DNA of 64,000 bases from Oceanococcus atlanticus (GCF_002088235.1 NZ_AQQV01000003.1:62001-126000), one strand, 5' to 3'; counted from the stretch's first letter, positions 8,606 through 17,966 are shown. Notes: generated from the letters alone by a model not told the origin. Numbers and translations: made by a program.

Positions 8606-10141
8606 TCAGAACGACCATTTGATTTCGGCAAAAACGCGGTCGTTGTCGCCGCTGACGTTGAAGGGCGCCTGGTCGCCGCCCTGATAGAACACCGCGCCGG
8701 CCACAACCACCAGCGCCGAGGCAAATTCATACTCGGCGTTGATGCGGTGTATCGCGCCGCCGCTGTCGCTGAAGATCTCTCCGTCTCGGTTGAACAGCAC
8801 GCTGATGAGATGCAGGCGCAGTCGTTCATTGAGAAAGTCACGGGTCATACGCACAGCGGATTCGCCGCGCCACTCAAGATAGCCAGACCAGGCCAGGTCC
8901 TGGTCGAAGTCCTCGATATGTCGGGCGGCAAATTCCACACTGAGCGTGGTCTGGGCAAGGCCGAAATATTCCAGGCCTAACAGCATGTCGTAGCGGCGCA
9001 CTTCACGCACATCAGTGGGCAGCAACTGGCCGCCGTCGGGCACCAGTGCATTGATAATCGGCAGTGCGTTGAGCAGTGGCAGCGGGTCTTCAAGGATGCT
9101 GCTCGAGGTCAACTGCAAGCCATCGATAAGCGCCGCTTCATGTTTGAACAACCAGCCTCCGCGGGTGATCTGCACGCCGTAGCCGAACTGGTTGACGCGG
9201 CTGTGGCGCAGCACGGCGTCGCGCTCAAAGTCCTCCTGGCTTGCGTTGCGGTCGCTGCTGTCGAAGGCGCGTGCATCAAGATACGGTTCGTCAAACCAGC
9301 GGCGCGAAGCGGTCAGGCTGAGATCCCAGCCGCTGAAGCGCCCGGTCAGGGCGGCGGCATAGTCCAGCTCCTCGAAATCCTCGGGTTGAATTTCACGGTA
9401 GCTCACCGCATTGCCTTGGCCGTCGGTCACGCTGTAGAAATCACTGCCTATCGGTGGATTGCGTGAAAAACGCTGCTCACCAATCAGGATGGCCGAAGCC
9501 TGCCAGGGGCCGGCATAGCGATCCAGGCGCAGCATGCCCACCGGAAGCCGCAGGTCTTCGATGTCGGCCAAGCCCGGCTCCAGATTGTCCAGCGGGTTGA
9601 GAACATCGAGCACGCGCAGATTGTCGGCAAAGCCCCACACCACGACCTGCCGGCCGAGCTTGCTGTCCCAGTTTGAACCGAGGCGGGTTGAGATCCAGGC
9701 GTCCTGAACGTCAAGCACCTGCTCGTATTCGCCGATCACGGCCTCGGTGTACGTGGTGTCACGCAAGTCATACGCAAAGTCGTGCCAGGCACTGACATTA
9801 AAGCTGCTGCGCCAGTGCTCGCCGAACTGACCGTCCAGGCCCAGATTCAAACGCAGGCGCAGCTTGGACAGACCGTCGTAGTCGGTGCCGGTGGATGAGC
9901 GATGATTCTTCAGGTTGTAGCTGCTGGCCAGGGACAGGCTGCCGCTGGGGTCCCAGGTTTTCTGTTCAAAACCTTTGCTATCGGTATCCAGTGCGATGAC
10001 ATCGTCATAGTTATCCAGCTCGTCAAAACCGCCCAGCACGTCATCCATGCTGTCCTGGGCGAGGACGCCGTGGCTGGCGAGCAGGCCGCCAACAAGGGCC
10101 GCAAGGGCCGTCTGCCGTCGCAACGGATGCCGCATCGCCAT
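8606..10141 (-). CDS. DUF1302-like outer-membrane protein
   Basis: Exported protein of 511 residues with a signal peptide ending in ASHGVLAQD, then a long run of amphipathic beta strands ending in an aromatic residue (IKWSF), as for an outer-membrane beta barrel. Stretches such as LGRQVVVWGFADNLRVLDVLNPLD, abbreviated here to VWGFADNLRVLDVLNPLD, are typical of DUF1302 proteins, which occur beside DUF1329 and RND genes. It is the last gene of a minus-strand three-gene operon, two bases after the LolA-like gene. The set probably moves a hydrophobic compound across the envelope, with this protein as the outer-membrane part; the substrate is unknown. Confidence 0.75.
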   Translation of the reverse strand: MAMRHPLRRQTALAALVGGLLASHGVLAQDSMDDVLGGFDELDNYDDVIALDTDSKGFEQKTWDPSGSLSLASSYNLKNHRSSTGTDYDGLSKLRLRLNLGLDGQFGEHWRSSFNVSAWHDFAYDLRDTTYTEAVIGEYEQVLDVQDAWISTRLGSNWDSKLGRQVVVWGFADNLRVLDVLNPLDNLEPGLADIEDLRLPVGMLRLDRYAGPWQASAILIGEQRFSRNPPIGSDFYSVTDGQGNAVSYREIQPEDFEELDYAAALTGRFSGWDLSLTASRRWFDEPYLDARAFDSSDRNASQEDFERDAVLRHSRVNQFGYGVQITRGGWLFKHEAALIDGLQLTSSSILEDPLPLLNALPIINALVPDGGQLLPTDVREVRRYDMLLGLEYFGLAQTTLSVEFAARHIEDFDQDLAWSGYLEWRGESAVRMTRDFLNERLRLHLISVLFNRDGEIFSDSGGAIHRINAEYEFASALVVVAGAVFYQGGDQAPFNVSGDNDRVFAEIKWSF

Positions 10142-10143
10142 CC

Positions 10144-10950
10144 TTACAAGCCCTGGCTTAGACGACGCTGGGTGAAAAGATCGTCGTCCATGGGCTGGTT
10201 GTATTTGACGTCGTCCCAGCGCAGCACGCTGGCGTGCTCGGTGTGCTTGCCTTTCTTGGTCGTCATGACCATCTCAAGTGGCGTCCAGATGCCGTCGATC
10301 TGCTCCAGCTTCTTGACCTCCATGAACTTCAGGCGGCCACCTTTTTCCAGCCAGTTGACCGCGCGAACGACCACGTAGTTGTCCTGACGGATGAAGCTGA
10401 CCGATTTGCTGTAGCCGGTGCGCTTGATTTCGTCCTCGGTCTTGGGGGTGGACAGAATCTGCCAGACCTTGTGCCCGTCAACCTCGGTCTGCTTCATCAC
10501 CTCATAGGTGTAGTCGTCCAGGTCCGGGCTGCTCATATCGGCATAGGTGAAGTCCGAGCCCATGAAACTGCCGCTTTTGTCGGCCGCCGCGATGCGTTTG
10601 ACCTTTTTCAAAGCAGGCAGGTAGAGCCACTGATCGTCATCTTTGCTGCCGTCGTCGTAGTCGTAGGTCAGAAAACCGGTGTCCTCGACATTGGCCGGGC
10701 TGAGAAAGAACATGATGCTCTGGGTGTCTTTGGGGTTGTCCGGTGCGTTGCGCCGGAACGAGCGAATATGCCGCTCGCGGGTGTCCCCGCTGTCGTTGAT
10801 CAGCACCATCTGCATGTCCATGACCGCGTTTTCGCCATCATCGCGGTCCTTGACCTTCTGCATGATGTCGCGCCCCGACAGTTCGGCGTGGCCGGTCAGT
10901 GGCAGGCTGAGCGCGCAGCCCAGCAGAATGAAGCGTATGCAATGTCTCAT
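10144..10950 (-). CDS. LolA-like periplasmic protein (outer membrane lipoprotein-sorting family)
   Basis: Protein of 268 residues with a cleavable signal peptide (hydrophobic core LLGCALSLPLTGHA). The body starts SGRDIMQKVKDRDDG, followed by alternating strands rich in Trp, Lys and Asp (YLPALKKVKRIAAADKSGSF, MGSDFTYADMSS). This is the pattern of the outer-membrane lipoprotein-sorting family that accompanies RND/MMPL exporters. It probably shuttles a lipid-like ligand through the periplasm. The start overlaps the stop of the RND gene (ATGA), showing translational coupling. The DUF1302-like gene follows after two bases. Confidence 0.8.
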   Translation of the reverse strand: MRHCIRFILLGCALSLPLTGHAELSGRDIMQKVKDRDDGENAVMDMQMVLINDSGDTRERHIRSFRRNAPDNPKDTQSIMFFLSPANVEDTGFLTYDYDDGSKDDDQWLYLPALKKVKRIAAADKSGSFMGSDFTYADMSSPDLDDYTYEVMKQTEVDGHKVWQILSTPKTEDEIKRTGYSKSVSFIRQDNYVVVRAVNWLEKGGRLKFMEVKKLEQIDGIWTPLEMVMTTKKGKHTEHASVLRWDDVKYNQPMDDDLFTQRRLSQGL

Positions 10951-13481
10951 GCGATGGACTCCTTGTGAGAACGTTCTTTCCAGCGGGCCAGCAGCACCAT
11001 CAGGGCCGGGGCCAGCAGCACATCAGCGAGGAAGGCCACGATGATGCTGGTGCCGGTCAAAAGGCCAAAATCCTGCAGGTTGTTCATGGTTCCGAACAGG
11101 TTGACGAAGAAGGCTGCCGACAACACCAGCGAGGTGATCATCAGCGCTTTGCCCGTGGTGCGCAGTGTTTCATGCACGGCGCGTGGCGCGTCGCCCGTTT
11201 GGACGTAGTAGCGCTGGAAGTTGTGCATGAAGTGAATCGTGTCATCCACCGCCAGGCCCAGTGCGATCGAGCCGATCAGCAGGGTGAAGGCATCCAGCGG
11301 TATGCCGAGGATGGGCATGAGCGCCAGGGTGAAAATGATCGGCGCCAGATTCGGGATCATGCTGATCAGGCCGGTGCGCACCGAGCCGACCAGCAGCATC
11401 ATCAGCGGCGCGATGATGCAGAAGGCCAGGATGTAAGAACGGATGGTGTCGCCGATCAGAACCTTGACGCTGCCGGCCAGAAGCATGATCACGCCGGTGA
11501 ACGTAACCTCGGCATGATCACCCACGATGTCGCGAAAGCCTGACTGCAGGGCGTCCAGATAGTCGGGGTAGAGCACCCCATCAACAAACGGCATCTTGGC
11601 GGTGATGCGCATTTTGCTGAATGCGGTGTCGACGATGTCTTCCAGATCATCGCTGCCCGAATTCTCGAACAGCAGCAGCTCCTGGGCGATCAGGGCGCGG
11701 TCATCGGGGATCGCGTAATACGCCGGATCGTTGCCGTTCAGCGCCTGATGCAGTTCCTTGTTGATATCGAGCAGCGAGGTGGCCTTGCCGGACTGAACGC
11801 CGTGCACCTCTAGCTGATCCAAAAATTGCATGGCCCGGTCAACCGCATGCAGCAGCAGCGGATCATGCAGGCCGTTTTCGCGCCCGCTGTCGACCACGAT
11901 TTCACTGAAGGTGGAGCCGCCGAAATTGCTGTCCAGGGCCTCGGTGACATCGCGGATTTCCATCCCTTGTGGAAACCAGCTGAGCGGGAAGTGACTGGGG
12001 CGAATCTGTGCCACGCTGACCAGGCAGGCCGCGATCAGCACAAACCACAAGGCCACCACGCGCAGCGGATAGGTGGTGGAGATTCGGGCGCAAGCCGTCA
12101 GGAACCGCTGGAACGGGCCGTTGGAATCGTCCTTGAGACCTTTGTCCTTGAACGGGGTGACGGCAATCAGCGCCGGCAACAGGGCCAGCGAAAACAGCAG
12201 GGCGCTGAGGATGCCCATGGGGGCGATGATGCCGATATCGGCCACCGGTTTGAGGTTGGCGGTAACGAAGGACAGCAGGCCGCCTGCGGTGGTCAGTCCG
12301 GTCATCATGACCGCCAGACCCGAATGCCCGAGTGCGTAACGCAGTGCCTGACGCTTGTTATCGCCGCGGTCGACGGCCTGGAAATAGGCGGTGAAGATGT
12401 GCACCGAATTGCCCACCCCGATGGCCAGCAGCAGCGATGGCAGAATCTGCACCGAGGTGGTCACCACCATGCCGAAAAAGCACATCAGAGCGAAGGTGAA
12501 ATACACCGAAAGTGCCGACACGAACACCGGCAGGCCGACGATCACCCAGCGCCGGAACACGGCGAACAGCAGCGCCGAGATCAGCACGATGCCGATACCC
12601 GAGAACAGGAACATGTCGCGTCCCAGTATGAAGGTCAGCTGATGCATCATCAGCGGTGAACCCGCCATGCCGATGCGAAAGCCGGCATCGCCGTGGCTAT
12701 CTTCCAGGACCGCAATGCTGTCGATGATGCGGTAGATCTCTTCGTCGGTGATGAACTCGGCCTCCGCCGTCGGGGCTGCCGCTGCGCTGTCATCCAGCAT
12801 GGCATCCATGTCATCGAAGCCGGCGCTGAAATCGAAATCATCCAGGGCGGTTGCAGCGTCCGCATCCGAAGGGCTGGCCGCGTAGGTGTCCGGTGTCACG
12901 ATGAGCACCGTGCGGGTCAGCGATGCATCCACGAAATGATTGCGGTACAAGGGGTTTGCGCGGATGCGTTGACGCAAGGCGTCAAACTCGGCCGGGTTCT
13001 GTGGCCGATCCTCCAGCAGGTCCTTGACGATCAATTCATCGCCGCGCCCCACGGTCATGCGTGCGTTGATCAGGCTGTCGACCTTGTCCACCTGGGGGAT
13101 GTCTTCCAGCGCCGTGTGCAGCGTCTGGAGGCGGCGCAACACCTGATCGTTGACGATGTCGCCATCGGTTTCGACCAGCACCACGATGCGTTCGTCCTTG
13201 CCGAATTCGTGCTGGAAGGCGTCATAGACCAGACGAGCCGGGTCCGACTCGCGCAGATAGCTCTCATTCGAGGTGTCGACCTGCATGGTCGGGAACCAGG
13301 TCGAGAAGAAGACCAGTGCCACTGTCAGCGCGGCGATCACCCACCACGGATGGTCATGGCAGATTTCACCCCAGCGGCCGAAAGCGGATTCGATGCGCGA
13401 GCGCAGGCGGTCTAACGCTGAAAATTTCGGCGTGGTCATGAGTTGAGCAGGAGGCAAGGTGGAGGACAGGCACACGTTCAT
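10947..13481 (-). CDS. RND superfamily (MMPL-type) exporter
   Basis: Integral membrane protein of 844 residues, with two repeats of six predicted membrane segments and large periplasmic loops after the first segment of each half. The first membrane segment is WWVIAALTVALVFFSTWF. The second half carries the typical RND motif GLAVDDTIHFMHNF. The first loop contains a long Asp/Ala-rich insert (around DDMDAMLDDSAAAAPTAEAE). Such MMPL-like RND proteins use proton flow to move lipids or other hydrophobic molecules. The frame may start at 13481 or, more in keeping with the family, at the ATG at 13439 (MTTPKFSALDRL); neither has a strong ribosome site. It is the first gene of the operon with the LolA-like and DUF1302-like genes. 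Confidence 0.88.
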   Translation of the reverse strand: MNVCLSSTLPPAQLMTTPKFSALDRLRSRIESAFGRWGEICHDHPWWVIAALTVALVFFSTWFPTMQVDTSNESYLRESDPARLVYDAFQHEFGKDERIVVLVETDGDIVNDQVLRRLQTLHTALEDIPQVDKVDSLINARMTVGRGDELIVKDLLEDRPQNPAEFDALRQRIRANPLYRNHFVDASLTRTVLIVTPDTYAASPSDADAATALDDFDFSAGFDDMDAMLDDSAAAAPTAEAEFITDEEIYRIIDSIAVLEDSHGDAGFRIGMAGSPLMMHQLTFILGRDMFLFSGIGIVLISALLFAVFRRWVIVGLPVFVSALSVYFTFALMCFFGMVVTTSVQILPSLLLAIGVGNSVHIFTAYFQAVDRGDNKRQALRYALGHSGLAVMMTGLTTAGGLLSFVTANLKPVADIGIIAPMGILSALLFSLALLPALIAVTPFKDKGLKDDSNGPFQRFLTACARISTTYPLRVVALWFVLIAACLVSVAQIRPSHFPLSWFPQGMEIRDVTEALDSNFGGSTFSEIVVDSGRENGLHDPLLLHAVDRAMQFLDQLEVHGVQSGKATSLLDINKELHQALNGNDPAYYAIPDDRALIAQELLLFENSGSDDLEDIVDTAFSKMRITAKMPFVDGVLYPDYLDALQSGFRDIVGDHAEVTFTGVIMLLAGSVKVLIGDTIRSYILAFCIIAPLMMLLVGSVRTGLISMIPNLAPIIFTLALMPILGIPLDAFTLLIGSIALGLAVDDTIHFMHNFQRYYVQTGDAPRAVHETLRTTGKALMITSLVLSAAFFVNLFGTMNNLQDFGLLTGTSIIVAFLADVLLAPALMVLLARWKERSHKESIA

Positions 13482-13632
13482 GTGCCGTTAAGGCAGTGTC
13501 CTTAATTTAGCAGAAACACCGATGCACGCCAACGACACGCCGCTGAATATTCCTGCTGAATATGTTCAAGCGAAGTGCAGGCACCCTAAAATGGTCGGTT
13601 GATCATTAACGGTCTTTTTTTGGGGAATCTGA

Positions 13633-14976
13633 ATGTTGAATGTTGTGCCCACGCGTTTTGGGCGGGTTGTTCTGTGTCTGGTCTCATTGAGTGCAGTGGG
13701 AGTGACGCATGCTGCGGTTCCCGGCAACCTGCCGGCCGGTTCAAACCTAACAACGGCCGCAGTGTCCATACCGAATATGGCGCCTGCGGGCAATGGCAAT
13801 CCAGCCCTGCTTGCGCGTTCTTTGGGGGATCGGCGCTGGGCATTGCACGGTTTTAAGTTGCCGGCGATCGCGCTGGAGCTTGGTCCGGTTGATGACTTTG
13901 TCGACAAGCTGGATGCGCTGGAAGCGCGGGTCGATGATGCGGAGACCGACGGCCAGATCACCGCAGCCGAGTTCCAGGCCATCGAGGCCGAGTTTCAGCC
14001 GTTGCTGGCAGAAATTGGCGCTAAGGCTGAGGTCGGTATTGATGTCAGCATGCCGCTGCCGACCTTGCCTGTTGTCTTCAAAGCGTTCGACGGGGTCATG
14101 GCGGTGCACGTGGATCTGGCGGTCTCGGCGCTGGCCAATGTGATCGACGGCGACCTTGAGCTCGACGTGGCCGATGAAGAAATCCTGACCAACAGCGCCG
14201 TATACGTGCGTTCGGGACAATTCGTTCAGGTTGCGGTGGACTATGCCCGTGATCTCATGCCCTTTGCGCTGGGCCAATTTGATGGTGCAGTCAGCGCGGG
14301 GGCGCGACTCAAACTGATTCAGGGTGAGCTGAGCCGCCAGATTGCGGCGCTGGATTCGGATGATGACGAAGACACGGCGTTTGACCGTGCGGGCGACAAC
14401 TATGACCTGAACAAGGATTCCGCCTTTGCTGTAGGCCTGGATGTCGGGGCCGGCTTCGTCGCTGAAAACCTGGCATTGGGCGCTACGCTACGCAACCTGA
14501 TTCCAGCCAAATTCGACTTTGCCAACATCGGTAGCAACTGTGCCAATCGTGCGCAGGAAACCGAACGGCAGGATTGCTTCGCCGCAGCCGAATTCATCGC
14601 CCGTGGTGACGCGCCGGCCCGTGACGACTTCACGCTGGATCCGCAGCTGTTCGTTGAGGCCAGTTATGCCCTGGCCGACAGCGGTGTGACGGTCTTCGGT
14701 GGATTGGAGCTCAATAAGGTCGAGAACATTGCGGGTAACGATTACCAGTGGCTGAGCGTTGGCGTCAGTTATGTCGGCCCGTGGTGGCTGCCGGCAGCCC
14801 GCGCAGGCTGGCGTAGCAACCTGGCGGGTAGCAAGCTGGATGTCATCAGCGTGGGCTTCAACCTGTTCAATGTACTCAGCATTGAAGCGTTTCAGTCGCT
14901 CGACAGCGCCCGCTACGATGGCGATAAATATCCTCGCAGCGCGGGCGTCACCATTGGATTTGGAGGTCGTTTCTAA
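13633..14976 (+). CDS. TraF-like outer-membrane beta-barrel protein
   Basis: Exported protein of 447 residues with a signal peptide ending in VGVTHAAVP. The rest resembles the 'conjugal transfer protein TraF' family (plasmid_TraF type, a FadL-like barrel annotation), with repeated strands, a central Asp-rich loop (LDSDDDEDTAFDRAGDNYD) and a C-terminal strand ending GVTIGFGGRF. Despite the family name there are no conjugation genes nearby, so an outer-membrane channel or structural role is more likely. A GGGGA ribosome site sits eight bases before the ATG. It is divergent from the RND operon across 151 bases. Confidence 0.6.
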   Translation: MLNVVPTRFGRVVLCLVSLSAVGVTHAAVPGNLPAGSNLTTAAVSIPNMAPAGNGNPALLARSLGDRRWALHGFKLPAIALELGPVDDFVDKLDALEARVDDAETDGQITAAEFQAIEAEFQPLLAEIGAKAEVGIDVSMPLPTLPVVFKAFDGVMAVHVDLAVSALANVIDGDLELDVADEEILTNSAVYVRSGQFVQVAVDYARDLMPFALGQFDGAVSAGARLKLIQGELSRQIAALDSDDDEDTAFDRAGDNYDLNKDSAFAVGLDVGAGFVAENLALGATLRNLIPAKFDFANIGSNCANRAQETERQDCFAAAEFIARGDAPARDDFTLDPQLFVEASYALADSGVTVFGGLELNKVENIAGNDYQWLSVGVSYVGPWWLPAARAGWRSNLAGSKLDVISVGFNLFNVLSIEAFQSLDSARYDGDKYPRSAGVTIGFGGRF

Positions 14977-15046
14977 GCTGTCTGATCTGATCCCGCAATG
15001 CCTCAGAGCTACTCCATATTCGGTAGGAGTGCGGGGCGAAGGGGCC

Positions 15047-15135
15047 GCATGATGATGGCGGGGGCAGGGATTGCTCCCGCCGTTTTGTGCATGGGATGAG
15101 GCATGACAACAACATTTTGCAGCCTGTAGGCACTG
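15047..15135 (+). pseudogene. Remnant of a second DUF1329-type gene: leader hairpin and first codons
   Basis: About 85 bases align without gaps, at around 80 % identity by eye, to 17958-18045, the leader and first codons of the intact DUF1329 gene. The matching start codon is at 15103, but the frame reads ATG ACA ACA ACA TTT TGC AGC CTG TAG, stopping at codon 9. Beyond the signal-peptide codons I see no similarity. It could be a dead duplicate, or a conserved leader element that has survived gene loss. Confidence 0.55.
15056..15086 (+). promoter_or_regulatory. Leader hairpin, copy A (terminator-like)
   Basis: Eleven-base stem TGGCGGGGGCA / TGCTCCCGCCG (two G-T pairs) with loop GGGAT, followed by TTTT. 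It has the same loop and length as copy B at 17967, with paired changes at the base of the stem. It may also serve as the terminator of the TraF-like gene 80 bases upstream. Confidence 0.55.
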
Positions 15136-15644
15136 CCGGCTTGCCCAGAATGACCACCCCACCGAACACGCGTGAGACAAGAGCTTGCACAGGTGGCAAT
15201 TTGAAACGCAGTCGAATCAGGCCGCGCAGAAAGGTCTGCAACGGGCCTACGTGATGCAGGTGGACGGGCCGTGCCAAGACCGGTAGCTCAGCATCGAATG
15301 CAGGGTGACATCGCAGCAGGCACGTTTGGCCAGCTGGGTTGCCGCCGGCATGGTCGAGGAACATGCTGCGGTGATTGCACGTATCCAGGCTGATTTCGTC
15401 CGTCAGTTCTGTCGCCCGGGAGGAAGCCGCGCGGCTGCTCAGCGAGGATGGTGCGAGTCTATCCGGCCGAACAAAGTCATCCTTGCAAGGCCTCGATCAA
15501 TTTGAGTTATGACTCAGTTGTCGGCGCCAGGAATAGGCGCTCAAGATCTGCGCTTCGCGACATTGATTTCAGCCGGCGTGCTCGGAAAACGAGTAGAAGG
15601 TCTTGCCATCTTTGATGCGCCATAGAGGCTTTCCGAATGTTAGG

Positions 15645-15668
15645 AAAGCCCTAGCTACAGGGCTTTTT
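15645..15668 (+). terminator. Rho-independent terminator with no intact gene upstream
   Basis: Eight-base perfect stem AAAGCCCT / AGGGCTTT with a six-base loop and a run of five T. It probably belonged to a gene now lost from the gene-poor region. Confidence 0.75.
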
Positions 15669-16092
15669 CAGGTGTGCTTAAAGCGGCTCTCCAGCTATGA
15701 ATAATTTTCAACAACATTCTTATCATCTGTTCGTGGTTGACGTGGCCAAGTTTCGCGTGGCAGCGTGAGTTGCAATAAGAAATGCCATTCAAACGGGGGT
15801 TTAGATATGGCAAGCCACATGTGTGGATGTTATGGGAGAGAGCCGCTGAAAGGGCTGGCGTGGTTTCGCGCAGCAGCGCCTTCGCGCACCAGACCGTGGC
15901 GCATCGTAAAGGCCGATCGCCTGACGTTGTAAATCTGCGTTTTCAATATGTCATGTGTCAGGGCAAGTTCTGTGTCCTACGCAGGGTCGGTGTTGTGTCC
16001 ACGTGTCCGGCTGGAATTCTTGGTCTGATTTGTAGTTCATCGGCGGTTGATTAATAGCAGCAGCTTGTCGTCGGTGTGTTCGTTAACGCTGG

Positions 16093-16110
16093 ATTTAATG
16101 GGGATTAAAT
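16093..16110. promoter_or_regulatory. Dyad ATTTAAT-GGGG-ATTAAAT upstream of the lipoprotein gene
   Basis: Perfect seven-base inverted repeat 35 bases before the ATG at 16145. It could be an operator or an mRNA hairpin. Confidence 0.35.
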
Positions 16111-16144
16111 TCAGTGGTTTTGCCATGAGTGAGGGAGAATAAGA

Positions 16145-17842
16145 ATGTTTGAATGGAAACTGCAGCGTGTCGCGGGCGCGGGGCTTGTTACCTTGTCCGT
16201 ATTGTTCAGCGCGTGTGGTGGCAGCAGCGGGGGAGACTCTGATGATGGGGGGGCGGGCGATCAGCCTCTGAATCCAGCGACACAACCCAATGAGGTTATG
16301 AAGGTTCTGGATATGCGCGTTGGAAACACCGATGCGGAACTGCAGACCGGCAACCCTCCGGAGAAGTCGGGCACAGCTGGGGACCCCTCCGTGGCCGTGG
16401 CCGACGATGCGTTGGAAGTCAACTCTGGCGGGGGGCTCGACATTGATGTCGATTTTGATTCCAGCTCTGCGTTGGCCAAGCTTTTTGTGCAGGTGGTTGG
16501 CGCAGATAGCTACGCAGAAATTGAGTTCACTCAGGGCTCCACGAAAGCCGTCGAGTCGCTGAGTCTTGCCGTTGTTGTGAATACCGATATCGGATCGGGC
16601 CAGTTTTGCCTCGACATCAGCGGACAAAACGTGGATGAGCTGGTGTCCAATGCAGAGCGGGTCTGTGTGACGGTAGACCGGACTCTTCTCGATGCCTTGC
16701 AGGGGCGTTGGGTTGCTGACTGCTTGGATGGCGGGAGCGAATCGTTCCACGTTGTCTGGGACGTTGACCACGCAGATGTGTTGAGTACGGAAACGCTCTA
16801 TCTGGGTACATCCACCTGCGCTGGCACGGCGGATAGTACCTACAACGAAGAACTTTTCTTAAGCGTCGGTGGCACCACCGTTGCGAGTGACGGGGGAGAA
16901 GCTTATGAGGTGGACATCGTCAATCTCAGCGAGGGAAATGCCAGTTCCTTGTGCATCATTCGTCCTGAGGAAGAGCAGTTCCTGATAGGGTGCGGTGACG
17001 GAACAACCCGAGCCAGTGAGCTCAGCGAAGTATTTGCTCGTGAGCAGGCCGGTTCGGGAGGCGCGAAGTTCACCAGTGAGTTTCTGGCTGGGCGCGTGTT
17101 CTACCTGGAGGTCATTGATGAGGCTTCAGGTACGGATGACTCAGTTGCTCAGTGGGTATTTAACGCGGATGGCAGTGGATCCGTATATTTTTTGCCCAGC
17201 GACGACAACGATTTTGACACCGATGACGTCAATCCCATTTCCTGGGCGGTGACCAATCAAGGTGTCCTGGAGTACACCGAGTTCGGCTCTGATGGTGAGG
17301 AATACCGCGTCACCGTGACTGCCAGTGCGGTTGACAGCAATTCCGCCTTGTTCTCCTGCACTGTGGAAGAGGGCGGACAAACCTTGTTTGCCTGTGCAGA
17401 AGATTCGTCCATGACTGCGGCTGATGGAACGCTCTACGACTTTTTGGCGGGTCGTGCGTTCGTGCCCGACATTGCAGACGGTGATATCGAGCGCTTGGTA
17501 TTCAACCAGGATGGCACCGGATCGATCCGTTTTGAGCCGAACCCGGACAACGACTTCAGTAACAATGATGTCAATAGCATCCACTGGCGAGCCGTGAGCG
17601 GCAACCGGCTCGAATTCACCGAGTTTGGCGGGGACGGGCATGATCGCGGACAAACGAATTGTGAAAATGACCAGTTCATAGACTGTGAATTGGCTCACTA
17701 CGATTTCACATTTTCATTTACTGAGATTGGCGGGAGTTCCGCGACGTTTAATTGGGAACTTGACTACACCGAATACAACGAAAATGGCGCTGTCGAAGAG
17801 ACCGGATCAGCATCTGGATCAGGGTCGATGCAGGTTGAATAA
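16145..17842 (+). CDS. Hypothetical lipoprotein with a duplicated beta-rich module
   Basis: Protein of 565 residues with a lipoprotein signal: hydrophobic core then LFSAC (Cys near residue 24), followed by a Gly/Ser/Asp linker. I do not recognise a family for the whole protein. Its second half holds two related modules. One starts FLAGRVFYLEV and contains WVFNADGSGSVYFLPSDDND; the next starts FLAGRAFVPDI and contains LVFNQDGTGSIRFEPNPDND; both continue with DVN..W....G.LE.TEFG.DG. The DGTGS and acidic runs suggest calcium binding, but this is inference. A GGGAG ribosome site precedes the ATG. Terminator at 17887. Confidence 0.8.
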   Translation: MFEWKLQRVAGAGLVTLSVLFSACGGSSGGDSDDGGAGDQPLNPATQPNEVMKVLDMRVGNTDAELQTGNPPEKSGTAGDPSVAVADDALEVNSGGGLDIDVDFDSSSALAKLFVQVVGADSYAEIEFTQGSTKAVESLSLAVVVNTDIGSGQFCLDISGQNVDELVSNAERVCVTVDRTLLDALQGRWVADCLDGGSESFHVVWDVDHADVLSTETLYLGTSTCAGTADSTYNEELFLSVGGTTVASDGGEAYEVDIVNLSEGNASSLCIIRPEEEQFLIGCGDGTTRASELSEVFAREQAGSGGAKFTSEFLAGRVFYLEVIDEASGTDDSVAQWVFNADGSGSVYFLPSDDNDFDTDDVNPISWAVTNQGVLEYTEFGSDGEEYRVTVTASAVDSNSALFSCTVEEGGQTLFACAEDSSMTAADGTLYDFLAGRAFVPDIADGDIERLVFNQDGTGSIRFEPNPDNDFSNNDVNSIHWRAVSGNRLEFTEFGGDGHDRGQTNCENDQFIDCELAHYDFTFSFTEIGGSSATFNWELDYTEYNENGAVEETGSASGSGSMQVE

Positions 17843-17886
17843 TTCACCTGTGACGTCTTTTTAGGACGTCGTTGCTAAACCATCTT

Positions 17887-17915
17887 AAAAACCCGGCTTG
17901 CCGGGTTTTTCTTTT
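17887..17915 (+). terminator. Rho-independent terminator after the lipoprotein
   Basis: Stem AAAACCCGG / CCGGGTTTT with loop CTTG and a following T-rich tract, 45 bases after the lipoprotein stop. Confidence 0.9.
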
Positions 17916-17966
17916 CCGGCTACTTCATTTCTAGTACGTCGTCGTGGATCACGGCCCGCATGATGA

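Larger units (their letters stand above)
14977..16144. other. 1.17-kb gene-poor region, probably decayed
   Basis: No convincing intact gene is seen. The first 150 bases include a degraded copy of the leader and first codons of the DUF1329 gene at 18015 (see 15047-15135). The middle holds only short, family-less open frames on both strands; one on the minus strand (14948-15364) has no recognisable motif. A good terminator lies at 15645-15668 with no intact gene before it. A dyad at 16093-16110 precedes the lipoprotein gene. The pattern suggests loss of one or more genes. Confidence 0.55.

Noticed and set aside
11826-12659. 277-codon plus-strand frame opposite the RND gene
   Set aside because: Shadow of the RND exporter; Gln/His/Gly-rich with no motif.
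13633-14976. Conjugation function implied by the TraF family name
   Set aside because: No other transfer genes or mobile-element marks are present; the protein looks like an ordinary outer-membrane barrel.
15288-15330. tRNA-like start (CCGGTAGCTCAGCA)
   Set aside because: It resembles a D-arm, but no anticodon arm, T-arm GTTCGAATC or acceptor pairing follows.
15782-16054. 90-codon plus-strand frame in the gene-poor region
   Set aside because: No ribosome site, no family and an irregular composition; treated as chance.
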